From positions 1-64,000 of the forward strand of contig JAUYJO010000006.1 in the NCBI GenBank assembly GCA_030700315.1: a stretch of DNA of 64,000 nucleotides, given 5' to 3'. This document shows, in pieces, positions 11,048 to 21,099 of this stretch (its first letter is position 1; every line of letters begins with the position of its first letter). The notes below the pieces were generated by a model. That model was not told the origin of the DNA. It was given only the letters and a program-made list of their open reading frames with translations, and did not search any database. This DNA is from Gallionella sp. (GTDB taxonomy: Bacteria; Pseudomonadota; Gammaproteobacteria; Burkholderiales; Gallionellaceae). Both the position numbers and the translations under genes were made by a program.

Positions 11048-11196
11048 TGTGGGTGCAATCTAAAGTGGTAGTGCGACCCAAAAACCCAACCCCTCCCGGC
11101 CTCCCCTTATCAGGGGAGGAGCATTGCTCTCCCCCTGACAAGGGGGAGCTGGAGGGGGTTAGGTTTTTGAGTTGCACCTTTACTTTCAAATGCACT
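11048..11196. repeat. Long imperfect palindrome (AAAGTGG..CGACCC..CCCTCC..AGGGGGTT..), copy 1
   Basis: Opposed arms around two GGGGAG/CTCCCC stems; related to 49266-49432. Confidence 0.65.
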
Positions 11197-11270
11197 CCGC
11201 GCCGTTTTATAGAAGACGAGCGCAAGCCGTCCGGAGTAAAATCCGCCTCCGTTCACAAAGCCCAGCTAAA

Positions 11271-12164
11271 ATGTCCATCCAGTGGTTCCCCGGTCACATG
11301 ACCTCGGCGCGCAAGAAGGCCGCCGAGACCATGGAGTTCATCGATGTCGTCATCGAAGTGCTGGATGCGCGCGCGCCCGAAGCGAGCCGCAACCCGATGA
11401 TCCGCGAGCTGCGCGAGCACCGCAAGCGTCCCTGCCTGATGATACTCAACAAGGCGGATCTCGCCGATCCTGCCATCACCCAAGCCTGGCTCGATTTCTA
11501 CAACAAAAAACTGGGCGTCAAGGCGGTGGCCTTGAGTTGCAAGAGCGCCAGCGAAGCCGCCAAAGTGCCCAAATTGTGCCAGCCGCTCGCGCCGCATCGC
11601 GACAGCAATTTCAAGCCGCTGCGCATGATGATCATGGGCATTCCCAACGTCGGCAAATCCACGCTGATGAACATGCTGCTCAAGCGCCGCGTCGCCAATG
11701 TTGGCGACGAGCCCGCCGTAACCAAATCGCAGCAGTGCCACAGCCTGAACGAACGCATGACGCTCACCGACTCGCCCGGCTTGATGTGGCCGAAGATCGA
11801 ACATCATAGCGACGGCCTGATGCTTGCGGCAATCCACGCCATCGGCCGCAACGCCGTCATCGAAGAAGAAATCGCCGAATATCTCGCCACCGTCCTGCTG
11901 GCGCGCTACCCCGCGCAACTCGCCGAACGCTTCAAGCTGGATACGGCGAATATGGACGGTGTCGGCGTGATCGAAGCCGTCGCCCAAAAGCGCGGCTGCC
12001 TGCTGAAAGGCCGGGGCGGCGAGGCGGATCTGGAGAAAGCGTCGATGATCCTGCTGACGGAATATCGCGCCGGCAAACTGGGGCGCATCAGTCTCGAGAC
12101 GCCCGAATCGCGCGCGACGATGCTCCTGAGGTCGCAAAATAACCCGAGCACGCAAAGCAAATAG
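11271..12164 (+). CDS. Ribosome biogenesis GTPase YlqF/RbgA family
   Basis: MSIQWFPGHMTSARKKAAETMEFIDVVIEVLDARAPEASRNP, NKADL, MGIPNVGKSTLMN, circularly permuted G motifs. Confidence 0.92.
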   Translation: MSIQWFPGHMTSARKKAAETMEFIDVVIEVLDARAPEASRNPMIRELREHRKRPCLMILNKADLADPAITQAWLDFYNKKLGVKAVALSCKSASEAAKVPKLCQPLAPHRDSNFKPLRMMIMGIPNVGKSTLMNMLLKRRVANVGDEPAVTKSQQCHSLNERMTLTDSPGLMWPKIEHHSDGLMLAAIHAIGRNAVIEEEIAEYLATVLLARYPAQLAERFKLDTANMDGVGVIEAVAQKRGCLLKGRGGEADLEKASMILLTEYRAGKLGRISLETPESRATMLLRSQNNPSTQSK

Positions 12165-13412
12165 ATGGTCTGCCCCGCTGCCCCGAGCTGGCCGGTCATT
12201 CACTGGAACGAGTCAGGCGAAGAAAAATCCGCCCGCTGGCGCTCGGAAAGCGGTACACCTGCGCCGCAAAAAGTGGTAGTCGCCGATGATCGTATGAACG
12301 CCGATGCAGCCTACCGCCTGGCCTGCGAGGGAACCGCGCTGCTGTGGCGGGGCGATTTTCACAACGCGCGCCAATTGCTGCAAGCGATGGCGCGGCGCGC
12401 GGATGAAAAACCGCGCAAGCGCAAAAACAAGGAAGCCGCTGCCACCCCTGTCGAAGCCTTTCATCTGCATCGTCAGGCGCAGTCGCAACGCGCCCGCACG
12501 CTGTGCATGCTGCTGCTCCCGTTCGCTGCCGACCACAGCATGCCCCTGCGCCGCGCGCCCGATGTGCGCGCGGCGTGCATGGATGCATACGGCGCAGCGG
12601 CAGAACCCTATGTCGCCTCGCTGCGCGGACTGCAGGGGCTGATCGGCGCATACGAGTGGCGCAAAAATGGCGTGGGGATTGCGGCGCTGGGTGCGCGCAT
12701 CCACCCGCATTACGGCGTATTTGCTCCGATACGCGGCGAATACATCGGGCTGGTGAGCGAGGCGCCGTTACCCGAACTGGCGGGTATACCCGCTTCCCTC
12801 ACCCCAACCCTCTCCCGCCAGCGTGAGAGGGGGCAAACGAATCGCTGCGCGAATTCTTTGTTATCTGCGTCCCGATCCGTCGCCTTCGACATTGGCACCG
12901 GCACCGGCGTGCTCGCTGCCGTGCTGGCGCGCCGTGGCATCAAACGCATCATCGCCACCGATCAGGATCAGCGCGCCCTCGCCTGTGCGCGCGAAAATCT
13001 GGTGCGACTGGGATTCGATGCGCAAGTCGAAGTCGTGCAAGCCGATCTTTTCCCCGCAGGCCGCGCCGCACTGGTGGTATGCAATCCGCCGTGGGTTCCG
13101 GCACGCCCCAGCTCGCCGCTGGAGCATGCCATATTCGACCCGGATAGCCGCATGTTGCGCGGCTTCCTCAGCGGCCTGGCCGCGCATCTGGAGACGGGCG
13201 GCGAAGGCTGGCTGATTCTCTCCGATCTTGCCGAGCATCTGGGCCTGCGCACGCGCGCCGAGCTGCTGGCCATGATCGATGCGGCCGGCTTGAAGGTATT
13301 GGGAAAAACAGATGTGAAGCCGCATCACCCGCGCGCCAGCGATACCAGCGACCCGCTGCATGCGGCGCGCGCCGCAGAACTCACTTCGCTGTGGCGGTTG
13401 GCGGCGAAGTAG
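12165..13412 (+). CDS. Methyltransferase (PrmC/RsmC-like class I SAM); true start may be 12295
   Basis: VAFDIGTGTGVLAAVLARRG, ALVVCNPPWVP (NPPW motif). Confidence 0.8.
   Translation: MVCPAAPSWPVIHWNESGEEKSARWRSESGTPAPQKVVVADDRMNADAAYRLACEGTALLWRGDFHNARQLLQAMARRADEKPRKRKNKEAAATPVEAFHLHRQAQSQRARTLCMLLLPFAADHSMPLRRAPDVRAACMDAYGAAAEPYVASLRGLQGLIGAYEWRKNGVGIAALGARIHPHYGVFAPIRGEYIGLVSEAPLPELAGIPASLTPTLSRQRERGQTNRCANSLLSASRSVAFDIGTGTGVLAAVLARRGIKRIIATDQDQRALACARENLVRLGFDAQVEVVQADLFPAGRAALVVCNPPWVPARPSSPLEHAIFDPDSRMLRGFLSGLAAHLETGGEGWLILSDLAEHLGLRTRAELLAMIDAAGLKVLGKTDVKPHHPRASDTSDPLHAARAAELTSLWRLAAK
12787..12860. repeat. Inverted-orientation copy of the 5502/6987 repeat lying in frame inside the methyltransferase ORF
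   Basis: CTTCCCTCACCCCAACCCTCTCCCGCCAGCGTGAGAGGGGGCAAACGAATCGCTGCGCGAA matches the reverse complement of the 5.5-kb repeat. Confidence 0.8.
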
Positions 13413-13461
13413 CGACCTTCAAACCACATTGCAACCAACTTATTTTATTTATTGAATTAGT

Positions 13462-13538
<77 letters not shown>

Positions 13539-13569
13539 CTCTGCAAGACCTGTCGGCCTTGTCAAAAAA

Positions 13570-14532
13570 CTAAAATTGCCGCGTGGCAGCAACGTGCGAC
13601 AATTCTATCAAATATTGCTTGTATTTAGAATCGGCCAATGAGGCGATGGCCGCACTGGCCAACTCCGCTTCGCGCATGGCCTGCTGGCGGGTAAAATCCA
13701 GCGCGCCGGTTGCGTGAATAATTTCCAGCACTTCGGCAAATTTTCCCACATCGCCTTGCTCGATTGCGCCGCGCACCACGCTCACCTGCTGCGGCGTACC
13801 GTGTTGCATGGCGTAGATAAGCGGCAGCGTGGGTTTGCCTTCGGCGAGGTCGTCGCCGAGATGTTTGCCGGTCTGCTGCTCATCGGCCGAATAGTCCAGC
13901 ACATCGTCGATCAACTGGAACGCGGTGCCGAGGTGCATGCCGTATTTTGCCGCAGCGTCTTCGTCGGCAGCGGAAGCCTTGCCCAGAATCGCGCCGAGGC
14001 GCATTGCCGCCTCGAACAGCTTGGCAGTCTTGCAGTGGATCACGCGCATGTAGTTGGCGGCGTCCACATCCGCGTCGTGGCAGTTGAGCAGTTGCAACAC
14101 CTCGCCCTCGGCGATGGTGTTGGTGGCGTCGGCCAGTGTTTGCATCACGCGCATCTCGCCTACCGCGACCATCATCTGGAAGGCGCGTGAATATAGAAAA
14201 TCGCCGACCAGCACGCTGGCAGAATTGCCAAACAGCGCATTGGCCGTCTCACGCCCACGGCGCAAAGCGGATTCATCCACCACATCGTCGTGCAACAGGG
14301 TGGCGGTATGAATAAATTCCACTACCGCCGCTAGGTCGTGATGGTATTTTCCCCGATAGCCGAATGCCTCGGCGGACAGCACCACCAAGGCCGGACGCAA
14401 CCGCTTGCCGCCGCTGTTGATGATGTATTCGCCGACCTGATTGATCAGCAGCACTTCCGAATGCAGCCGGGTGCGTATCACCTGATCCACCGCAGCGATG
14501 TCAGCCGCGAGCAATTGCTTGAGGTTTTCCAA
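13570..14532 (-). CDS. ispB: Octaprenyl diphosphate synthase (polyprenyl synthetase)
   Basis: GGKRLRPALVVLSAEA, LLHDDVVDESALRRG, LIDDVLDY (DDxxD motifs). Confidence 0.92.
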   Translation of the reverse strand: MENLKQLLAADIAAVDQVIRTRLHSEVLLINQVGEYIINSGGKRLRPALVVLSAEAFGYRGKYHHDLAAVVEFIHTATLLHDDVVDESALRRGRETANALFGNSASVLVGDFLYSRAFQMMVAVGEMRVMQTLADATNTIAEGEVLQLLNCHDADVDAANYMRVIHCKTAKLFEAAMRLGAILGKASAADEDAAAKYGMHLGTAFQLIDDVLDYSADEQQTGKHLGDDLAEGKPTLPLIYAMQHGTPQQVSVVRGAIEQGDVGKFAEVLEIIHATGALDFTRQQAMREAELASAAIASLADSKYKQYLIELSHVAATRQF

Positions 14533-14771
14533 AAATGCCTTCTATTCTGATTTGTTGTGCTACCGGACTTTGCTACTAAAGGAGCTGTTAATTAACTACT
14601 GTTACAGTTTTGGCTTATCAAAACAAGTTAACAAGCGACTAAACGAGTTGTTAAAACAAACTGCGCTAGCGGTAAATGTTACAGTTAATTTTTAACGACT
14701 CCTAACAGGCATGGCAATTATGCCGCCGCTGATAATGAAACATTTCGAAAAATTGCTTTGCGTTTACTCCG

Positions 14772-15012
14772 AGCAACAGCTCAGGTCGAAAAAAACTCCC
14801 GCGCCAGATACTAACGTCCAACCACCCCCTGCGCGTCGAGCGCTTCGCTTCCCCCTTTGCAAAAGGGGGGCTGAGGGGGACTTGAAGTGCGCCGCTCTCT
14901 CGTCACCTGCTGCAAATCCCCCCTGCCCCCCTTTTTCAAAGGGGGGGTCTCACCCCTCCCAGCCTTCCTCATATAGTGGAGGAAGGAGAAAACAGCCACA
15001 CTTGAGTAGTTA
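14772..15012. repeat. Larger element with GTAACTACTCAG-like termini (degenerate ends) enclosing a CCCCCTTT/AAAGGGGG palindrome
   Basis: GAGCAACAGCTCAGGTCG...CACTTGAGTAGTTAG; shares the ACTCCCGCGCCAGATACTAACGTCCA core with 62075-62140. Confidence 0.65.
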
Positions 15013-15055
15013 GGGAAGCAGAAATTACAAATGTACCCGTTTGAAGTGCCTTACC

Positions 15056-15110
15056 GTAGGAGCGGCTTTAGCCGCGATGCCTTTGAATTCGCGGCTAAAG
15101 CCGCCCCTAC
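15056..15110. repeat. REP-like palindrome GTAGGAGCGGCTTTAGCCGCG...CGCGGCTAAAGCCGCCCCTAC
   Basis: Near-perfect hairpin. Confidence 0.85.
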
Positions 15111-15206
15111 AGCAACTCCCTGAGTCGCGCCACTTTTTATAAATGGTATTTTGGTAATTTCACGCTCCCTCACCAGCTATGCGCAGGCTATTGTGACACC
15201 TCTGCG

Positions 15207-16379
15207 TCACTGTTTGAATACAAAAGACCTCTCCCCGCCTTCGTCTTTTTTGACCTTGCAGATAACGGGGTGTTTGACCGGCATGTTTTCCGAGGTGAAA
15301 CTTGTTTTGCCGGTTACGCCCTCACAATCCTTGCGATTGATTAAGGCCTCTCTGACCAGCAAGGTATCAGTCGAACCTGCTTCCTTGATCGCTTCAGCAA
15401 CCAGCATGAAAGTGTCATACGCCAAAGCGGCAAAGCGGTCTGGCTTGCCTTCCCCAAAATCTTTTATAAATTCATCCATTTTGGCCGATTTGTTATCAGC
15501 AAAAAAAGTTGTGTAGGCAAGTGTTTCGTTTACCGCATCCCCGCCCTGCAAATACTCTTCTGAATAAAGATCTTCGCCACCGATGAGGGGGAGGGGTAGC
15601 CCGGCTTTTTTCAACTCCTGTGCAAGCAACACGGCTTCTGTAGCACCTCCCGTATAGACCACTCCATGCAGGGTATCTGGGCTTTTCTTTATCGCCGCAA
15701 TCACGGCTTCTATGTTGCGCCCCCCCGCAAAGGGGTCGTAGGTGTCGGCTTCAAGCTTGATCACGCCGTTATGTTTAGCCAGCGCCTTCTTGAACAGCGA
15801 GCTTAATTCCAGAGAAAATTCATTATCAGCAGCCGTGACCAATGCGTAATTAACGCCCAACTCTTTAATGGAGTATTTGATTAAATCCTCCGTTGCGGTC
15901 TCATCGGGAACGGCAGTGCGAAACACGAACGGGCCGCTGGCCTTGAGATGCCTCCTTGAGCCAACTGAAATAAACAGGGTTTTGGAATCGTTAACCAAAT
16001 GAATAGGCGAAAAAGTGGATGACCCTGTAGGCGCAGCCAGGATTGCGATGGCTCTCTGGCTGATAAGATCTTTCACGATTTTATTGGCCATCCCTATATC
16101 GCTTTGATCATCGAAGTGGAGCACTTTGATCTCTTTTCCCGCTATGCCACCCTGGGCATTGAATCGCTTGGCCGCCGCCAAAGCTCCGGCCACTACACTC
16201 TTGCCGTAGGCTGCTTCGTCACCTGTTTCAGGCCCGACTATGCCTATGATCAAAGGCCTTTCATCTTTTACTATTTCTGGCGTCTTTGCTGCCTCTTTTT
16301 TATCCGAGCAACCGGAGAGCAGAGCCATCACCATGACCACGATAACCATCAGGCCGATTTTGTTATGGGGTGTTTTCAT
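15207..16379 (-). CDS. Branched-chain amino acid type ABC transporter substrate-binding lipoprotein (LivK-like)
   Basis: Lipobox LLSGCS; RPLIIGIVGPETGDEAAYGKSVVAGALAAAKRFNAQGGIAGKEIKVLHFDDQ. Confidence 0.85.
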   Translation of the reverse strand: MKTPHNKIGLMVIVVMVMALLSGCSDKKEAAKTPEIVKDERPLIIGIVGPETGDEAAYGKSVVAGALAAAKRFNAQGGIAGKEIKVLHFDDQSDIGMANKIVKDLISQRAIAILAAPTGSSTFSPIHLVNDSKTLFISVGSRRHLKASGPFVFRTAVPDETATEDLIKYSIKELGVNYALVTAADNEFSLELSSLFKKALAKHNGVIKLEADTYDPFAGGRNIEAVIAAIKKSPDTLHGVVYTGGATEAVLLAQELKKAGLPLPLIGGEDLYSEEYLQGGDAVNETLAYTTFFADNKSAKMDEFIKDFGEGKPDRFAALAYDTFMLVAEAIKEAGSTDTLLVREALINRKDCEGVTGKTSFTSENMPVKHPVICKVKKDEGGERSFVFKQ

Positions 16380-16476
16380 AGGAGTATATTGATTCGGTCA
16401 TTATTAAAAATGGGTGCATCGACTTACCAAACTCCAAGCCGGACAAGCCGGAATAAAAAATATTGCTCGGAATAAT

Positions 16477-17439
16477 TCACCCGCCCACGTCCACTTCCTG
16501 CAACTTATCCATATTTAAAAGTAGGGTTTCGACTAGCCCCTCTTCGACATCAAAGACTTTTTTCGCCCGATCAACCTTGGCAAAATATCCTCTTTTCGCA
16601 CGATCCTTGTTGCCGATAGTGAGTATATAGGGCTTCTCTATTTTTTCTTGATGTATGGTCAACTGCAACATCGGTGCAGCCAGACCATAGGGCGCAAGAT
16701 CAGCCGGGCTTTCATCGACAAAGGCCTTTATTTCGCCATTTTTTATCGCGTACAGATATTCCAGCACCTTTGCCATGGAGGCTATCCCCGGCGCGGGTTC
16801 AAGCATATTCCATTTTGACTGATTCTGCACCACCACCACCCGGCCCGCACCCTTTTTGGCTATTTCAAGCCGGCTCAATTTGGTCGGATCGAAATCCAGA
16901 ATGGTCTTGTCGCGCAAGGCATAGGCATCCTGGCTCACCTCTTTCTTGAGGTCCGAGTGTACGCGGTACACCTCCGGCCTTCCCTTGAACATGACATACG
17001 CCATATTATTGGTCGGGCCTCTTTCGCCGAAAACAATAACCGTTTCCCCGTTGGCAGACTTCAAGCCCATTTCGACCTCGGGATCGCCCAAGCCCAGCTC
17101 GACTAATTTGGCTTGGTCAACCTTGTCGAACAGTACCGCATCTTTCCTGGAGGTGACGACGTTGGTCAAGAGCTTTTCTATCGCTTTGACATCCCCCTTG
17201 GCGCTTAATGGCTGAACCAGCTTCCACTCGTCTTTTTCCCGAACCACCTTGATTTGGCGGTTTTCTTTAAGATAATTTATCCAGAATTCCGAGATATCCT
17301 TCACTGCCGTGGGCAGCAGTTTCAGTTGCTCTTCTTTCAACTGCTTGATTGTTTCCTCCTTCTTGTCGAAGAAGAAGAACGCACCGCTCAGCGCGATCAG
17401 CACGATAAACCAGAAAAGGGTCTTTTTAGTAAAGTTCAC
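16477..17439 (-). CDS. DUF4340-like protein
   Basis: N-terminal TM plus KDEWKLVQPLSAKGDVKAIEKLLTNVVTSRKDAV pattern, adjacent to GldG-like gene. Confidence 0.65.
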   Translation of the reverse strand: MNFTKKTLFWFIVLIALSGAFFFFDKKEETIKQLKEEQLKLLPTAVKDISEFWINYLKENRQIKVVREKDEWKLVQPLSAKGDVKAIEKLLTNVVTSRKDAVLFDKVDQAKLVELGLGDPEVEMGLKSANGETVIVFGERGPTNNMAYVMFKGRPEVYRVHSDLKKEVSQDAYALRDKTILDFDPTKLSRLEIAKKGAGRVVVVQNQSKWNMLEPAPGIASMAKVLEYLYAIKNGEIKAFVDESPADLAPYGLAAPMLQLTIHQEKIEKPYILTIGNKDRAKRGYFAKVDRAKKVFDVEEGLVETLLLNMDKLQEVDVGG

Positions 17440-19052
17440 GCGCCCCGCCTTCTTCTGGCGGTTACACCCAGCCCTGCCACCAACAGCAGCGAAGGCACTA
17501 TCACGACGGAAAGCCAGAAAACGATTTTTCCCTGAACCGCAGTCAGCAGCAGGGGGGTCAGCCCCGGTTCTTTTTTCCTGATCGAGATCAAAGTGTGTTC
17601 CTCTGCCAGCCAGTTAAGCATGTTCAGGAGGAAATCCTTGTTCCCCGCCTTCATGAATTTGTTGCTGGCAAAGTCAGAATCGCCCACGACCATGACCTTC
17701 CCCCATGTTTTCATGCTGTCGTCCTGCTCTCCGCCTGTTTCACCGCCCTTGGATTCACCGCCCTTGGCCTTATCGTCCTTGGCTTTATTGCCCCCAAGGT
17801 TCACTTCCACTGCGGTGACGGCCACCACACTGATGGGTCCGCGTTTGTGCTTGTCCGGGTTAAATTCTTCGTCTTCCTTGGTCAATTTCTTGAGATCGCT
17901 GGTCACTGTCCAGCTCTTGTCGCTGGTTTTGGCAATATCCCAACTTCCCTTGGCGGGCTCTTCTTTTATATGTACCGAACGTGCAAACGGGAAAAACGTG
18001 AACTGCTCAAATTCACGGGTGACGGGATGCTCCTTATGGTATTGCACCACCACGGGTATCGCGATATTGCTGCCAGAAACCTGGCTCATCTTATCGAAAA
18101 TGAGATCGTTCGCCAGCTCGAAACCGAACTCGCCCAGGTAGCTCGTGATTTTTGCCAACCCACCGCTGGGGTCAACCATGAACATGACGCGCCCGCCGTT
18201 TTTGACGAATGCCGTTATCTTGTCCAGCTCGGCTTGCAAATAGTCCGTTTCCGGGCCGCTCACCACCAGTACGGAGGCATCATCCGGCACTTTTTCCGCG
18301 CTGACTAACAGCAGGTCGCGCACCTGATGGTTTTCCCTTTCGATCGCCTCCTTGACATACGAATAACCGTCGTCTTCCTTGTTATCGATATTTTTCTCGC
18401 CGTGCCCGGTGACAAAGTAAAAAACTTTGACATCCTTGCTGACCAGTTTAAGCAGTGAGTTGGTCAGCTTGTTCTCGGACTCGGTGCCGATAATTTCCTG
18501 CTTGTTGCCATACTTCAATACCGTAGTCCGGTAGGACGTAATCCCGTACTTTGCCGTTTCGATCGGATCCCTGTCCGGGTCTACAAAGCGAAAGCTGAAT
18601 TTTGGCGAGTGATAGGCGTATTCACCCAGCAGATCGGACATCGCCTGCCTCGTCCTCTCGTCACTGCGGTAGAAAGCGATGGCCTCAACATCCTCGTTCA
18701 GGGACTTTAATATCTTGACCGTGTGGTCGGAGAGGGTATATCTGTTGTCCTGCGTCAAATCGACCCGCACCTTGTATTTGACCGACATGCCCGCGATAAG
18801 GCCAATGATCACGGTAAACACGGCGGTCATAATCGCCGTATTCAAGGCGTACTTGGTGGAACGCTTGGTAATGAATTCTCTGATTTCCGGAAAACAAAGA
18901 TAGAAAAACAGCAGCAATACCAGAAGCCCCACCCAAATCAACGCCAAAGGCAAGTTGCTCATTTCGCCGGTTATCGCATAAACCAGCCCCCCTGCCGCCA
19001 ACAGAACAATGGACAGCAAACCCAATGGCACGAACAATCCTTTAGCCTTCAT
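17436..19052 (-). CDS. GldG-like ABC-type auxiliary component
   Basis: RVDLTQDNRYTLSDHTVKILKSLNEDVEAIAFYRSD..., FYFVTGHGEKNID, TM at both ends. Confidence 0.75.
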   Translation of the reverse strand: MKAKGLFVPLGLLSIVLLAAGGLVYAITGEMSNLPLALIWVGLLVLLLFFYLCFPEIREFITKRSTKYALNTAIMTAVFTVIIGLIAGMSVKYKVRVDLTQDNRYTLSDHTVKILKSLNEDVEAIAFYRSDERTRQAMSDLLGEYAYHSPKFSFRFVDPDRDPIETAKYGITSYRTTVLKYGNKQEIIGTESENKLTNSLLKLVSKDVKVFYFVTGHGEKNIDNKEDDGYSYVKEAIERENHQVRDLLLVSAEKVPDDASVLVVSGPETDYLQAELDKITAFVKNGGRVMFMVDPSGGLAKITSYLGEFGFELANDLIFDKMSQVSGSNIAIPVVVQYHKEHPVTREFEQFTFFPFARSVHIKEEPAKGSWDIAKTSDKSWTVTSDLKKLTKEDEEFNPDKHKRGPISVVAVTAVEVNLGGNKAKDDKAKGGESKGGETGGEQDDSMKTWGKVMVVGDSDFASNKFMKAGNKDFLLNMLNWLAEEHTLISIRKKEPGLTPLLLTAVQGKIVFWLSVVIVPSLLLVAGLGVTARRRRGA

Positions 19053-19834
19053 TATCTCCACCTCTTCGTTTCCAGACTTCTCAGAGTCAGGAACAGGAAT
19101 AGCACGATGAAACAGAGGTAATAAATAATGTCCGTCGAATCCACAACCCCCTTCGACATGCTTTCTATATGTTCGTTAATCGAAAGATAGCCCAGAAATT
19201 TGCCCATCCCGGCAGAGACCAGTTGGACGGAATAACTCAAAAACCAGAAAAAGAATAACATGCCAAAGGATGTTGAAGCGGCAACAATCTGGTTTTCCGT
19301 CAACGACGAAGTAAAAATCCCCAGAGAGATGGCGGAGGCACCCAGCAGGACAAGGCCCAGGTAGCCCGTCCAGATGGGCACGACCTCCGGCTCGCCAAAA
19401 ACCACGAGAAGGATAGGGTAGATGGCCGTCAGCAATATCATGGTGAACATGACAACGAGGCAGGCCAGATATTTACCCAGCACAACGTCAACATCATTGA
19501 CCGGGAAGGTCAGAAGCAACTCGATCGTGCCGGTCTTTTTCTCTTCGGCCAGGAGCCTCATGGTCAACAGCGGCGTCATCAGCAACAAAATAATGCCGAT
19601 GGTTCCGAACAACGGCCTGATCACCGTTTCATTGATATTCAATAATTGATATTGCTTGGCCAGCATGGGATCCGTCTGCGCCTGATAACTGACGATCGAA
19701 AAGGTGGCAACCAGGTTGTAGAAAAAATAACCCGTCATCAGCAAAAACATGATGATGACGATATAAACCGTGAACGAGCTGAAATAGGATTTCAGTTCAC
19801 GGTTGAGGATAAGGCTGACATTCCTGATATTCAT
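19052..19834 (-). CDS. ABC-2 type permease (GldF-like)
   Basis: NVSLILNRELKSYFSSFTVYIVIIMFLLMTGYFFYN; TPLLTMRLLAEEKKTGTIELLLTFPVNDVDVVLGKYLA. Confidence 0.8.
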   Translation of the reverse strand: MNIRNVSLILNRELKSYFSSFTVYIVIIMFLLMTGYFFYNLVATFSIVSYQAQTDPMLAKQYQLLNINETVIRPLFGTIGIILLLMTPLLTMRLLAEEKKTGTIELLLTFPVNDVDVVLGKYLACLVVMFTMILLTAIYPILLVVFGEPEVVPIWTGYLGLVLLGASAISLGIFTSSLTENQIVAASTSFGMLFFFWFLSYSVQLVSAGMGKFLGYLSINEHIESMSKGVVDSTDIIYYLCFIVLFLFLTLRSLETKRWR

Positions 19835-20763
19835 GCCGCCTCCTTGGTGATCAACTTGATGAATATATCTTCCAGGCTCACTTCCAGAAGACGCATTTCC
19901 ACAAGCTCCCATTTATTTCTTTCAATCATGGCCTGGATGCCCAGCCTTCCCTGTTTTTCATCGTCAAACACAACAATAAATCCATGGGTCTCGCCCGAGG
20001 CCGACTCCAGCTCAACCCCCTTGAGGCCGCTCACGCGAGCAAGCTCCTGCTCAATCGCCTGCGCATTACCGTTGATGCGCAACAACATCCGCTGCGCACT
20101 TTCAGTTGCCAAGTTCTCCGGGCGGTCTTCTGCCACCACTTTGCCCTTGTTGATAATAATCACCCTGCCACAAAGAATGCTGACTTCCGGGAGAATATGG
20201 GTGCTGAGAATTACGGTGTGCCTGCCCGCCAATTCCTTGATCAGGCTTCTGATCTCTTTGATCTGCTTGGGATCAAGGCCTACCGTAGGCTCGTCAAGAA
20301 TCAATACCTCCGGGTCATTGACCAATGCCTGAGCAATGCCGACTCTTTGCCTGTACCCGCCGGATATCGTGTTGATCAATTTGTTGGAAACGTCGCTGAG
20401 ACCGCAGTCATCCATGACCTTGGCGGCTTTACGGTTGACCTCCTTGGCCGGCGTCCCCTTGATGGCCGCCACAAAACGCAGGTAGTCGCTCACCTTCATG
20501 TCTTCATAGAGCGGGACTCTCTGCGGGAGATAACCTATCCTTCTACGCACGTTCAAAGAATCTTCGAAACAATTGTAGCCTGCCACCATGGCTTTCCCTC
20601 TGGTGGGCGGGAAAAAACAGGTCAAAATGCGCATTACCGTGGTTTTCCCCGCCCCGTTGGGCCCGAGAAACCCCAGTATTTCACCCTTCTCAACACTGAA
20701 GCTGATATTGTCAACGGCGCGGAACTCGCCGTATTCCTTGGTTAAATTTTCGACTTCAATCAT
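19831..20763 (-). CDS. ABC transporter ATP-binding protein (GldA-like)
   Basis: GFLGPNGAGKTTVMRIL Walker A, SGGYRQRVGIAQALV signature, VLILDEPTVGLDP Walker B. Confidence 0.92.
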   Translation of the reverse strand: MIEVENLTKEYGEFRAVDNISFSVEKGEILGFLGPNGAGKTTVMRILTCFFPPTRGKAMVAGYNCFEDSLNVRRRIGYLPQRVPLYEDMKVSDYLRFVAAIKGTPAKEVNRKAAKVMDDCGLSDVSNKLINTISGGYRQRVGIAQALVNDPEVLILDEPTVGLDPKQIKEIRSLIKELAGRHTVILSTHILPEVSILCGRVIIINKGKVVAEDRPENLATESAQRMLLRINGNAQAIEQELARVSGLKGVELESASGETHGFIVVFDDEKQGRLGIQAMIERNKWELVEMRLLEVSLEDIFIKLITKEAA

Positions 20764-21099
20764 TGGATTTGCTTTATCAATTGCCAATTGGCAATGATAG
20801 CAGTAATTGATTTTTTGGCGCAACACTGTTTATCCATCACCGCACGCCTGTTTATATATCGGGGTGTCACTGGTTACCCCGCAGGCGAGATATAAAGACA
20901 AACAAAGCGCCGCACGGCTCTCAAGTTAAATAACTTACTGAATAATTGCAGACTTTTCTTGTTTTTCGTGGATAAATAGAGGTTTGCATGGCCAAATATT
21001 TTTTGAACCAATTTTAGGGTGTGCTATCATAAACCCGCGCAATAAAGGTGCCACCATATACATTTGAGGTCATAACTCACTTTTAAAGGGATTTATTTT

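Noticed and set aside
10321-11058. 245-aa minus-strand ORF opposite rsuA
   Set aside because: Shadow ORF; rsuA has clear family motifs
14570-14760. AT-rich GTTAC/TTAAC-containing intergenic stretch as an integration site or origin
   Set aside because: No ITR, tRNA or integrase association; insufficient evidence
16477-20763. ABC genes as a NosDFY maturation system for the NosZ-like protein
   Set aside because: GldG-like and DUF4340-like partners fit a Gld-type system and no NosD-like repeat protein was seen; kept only as a weak hypothesis
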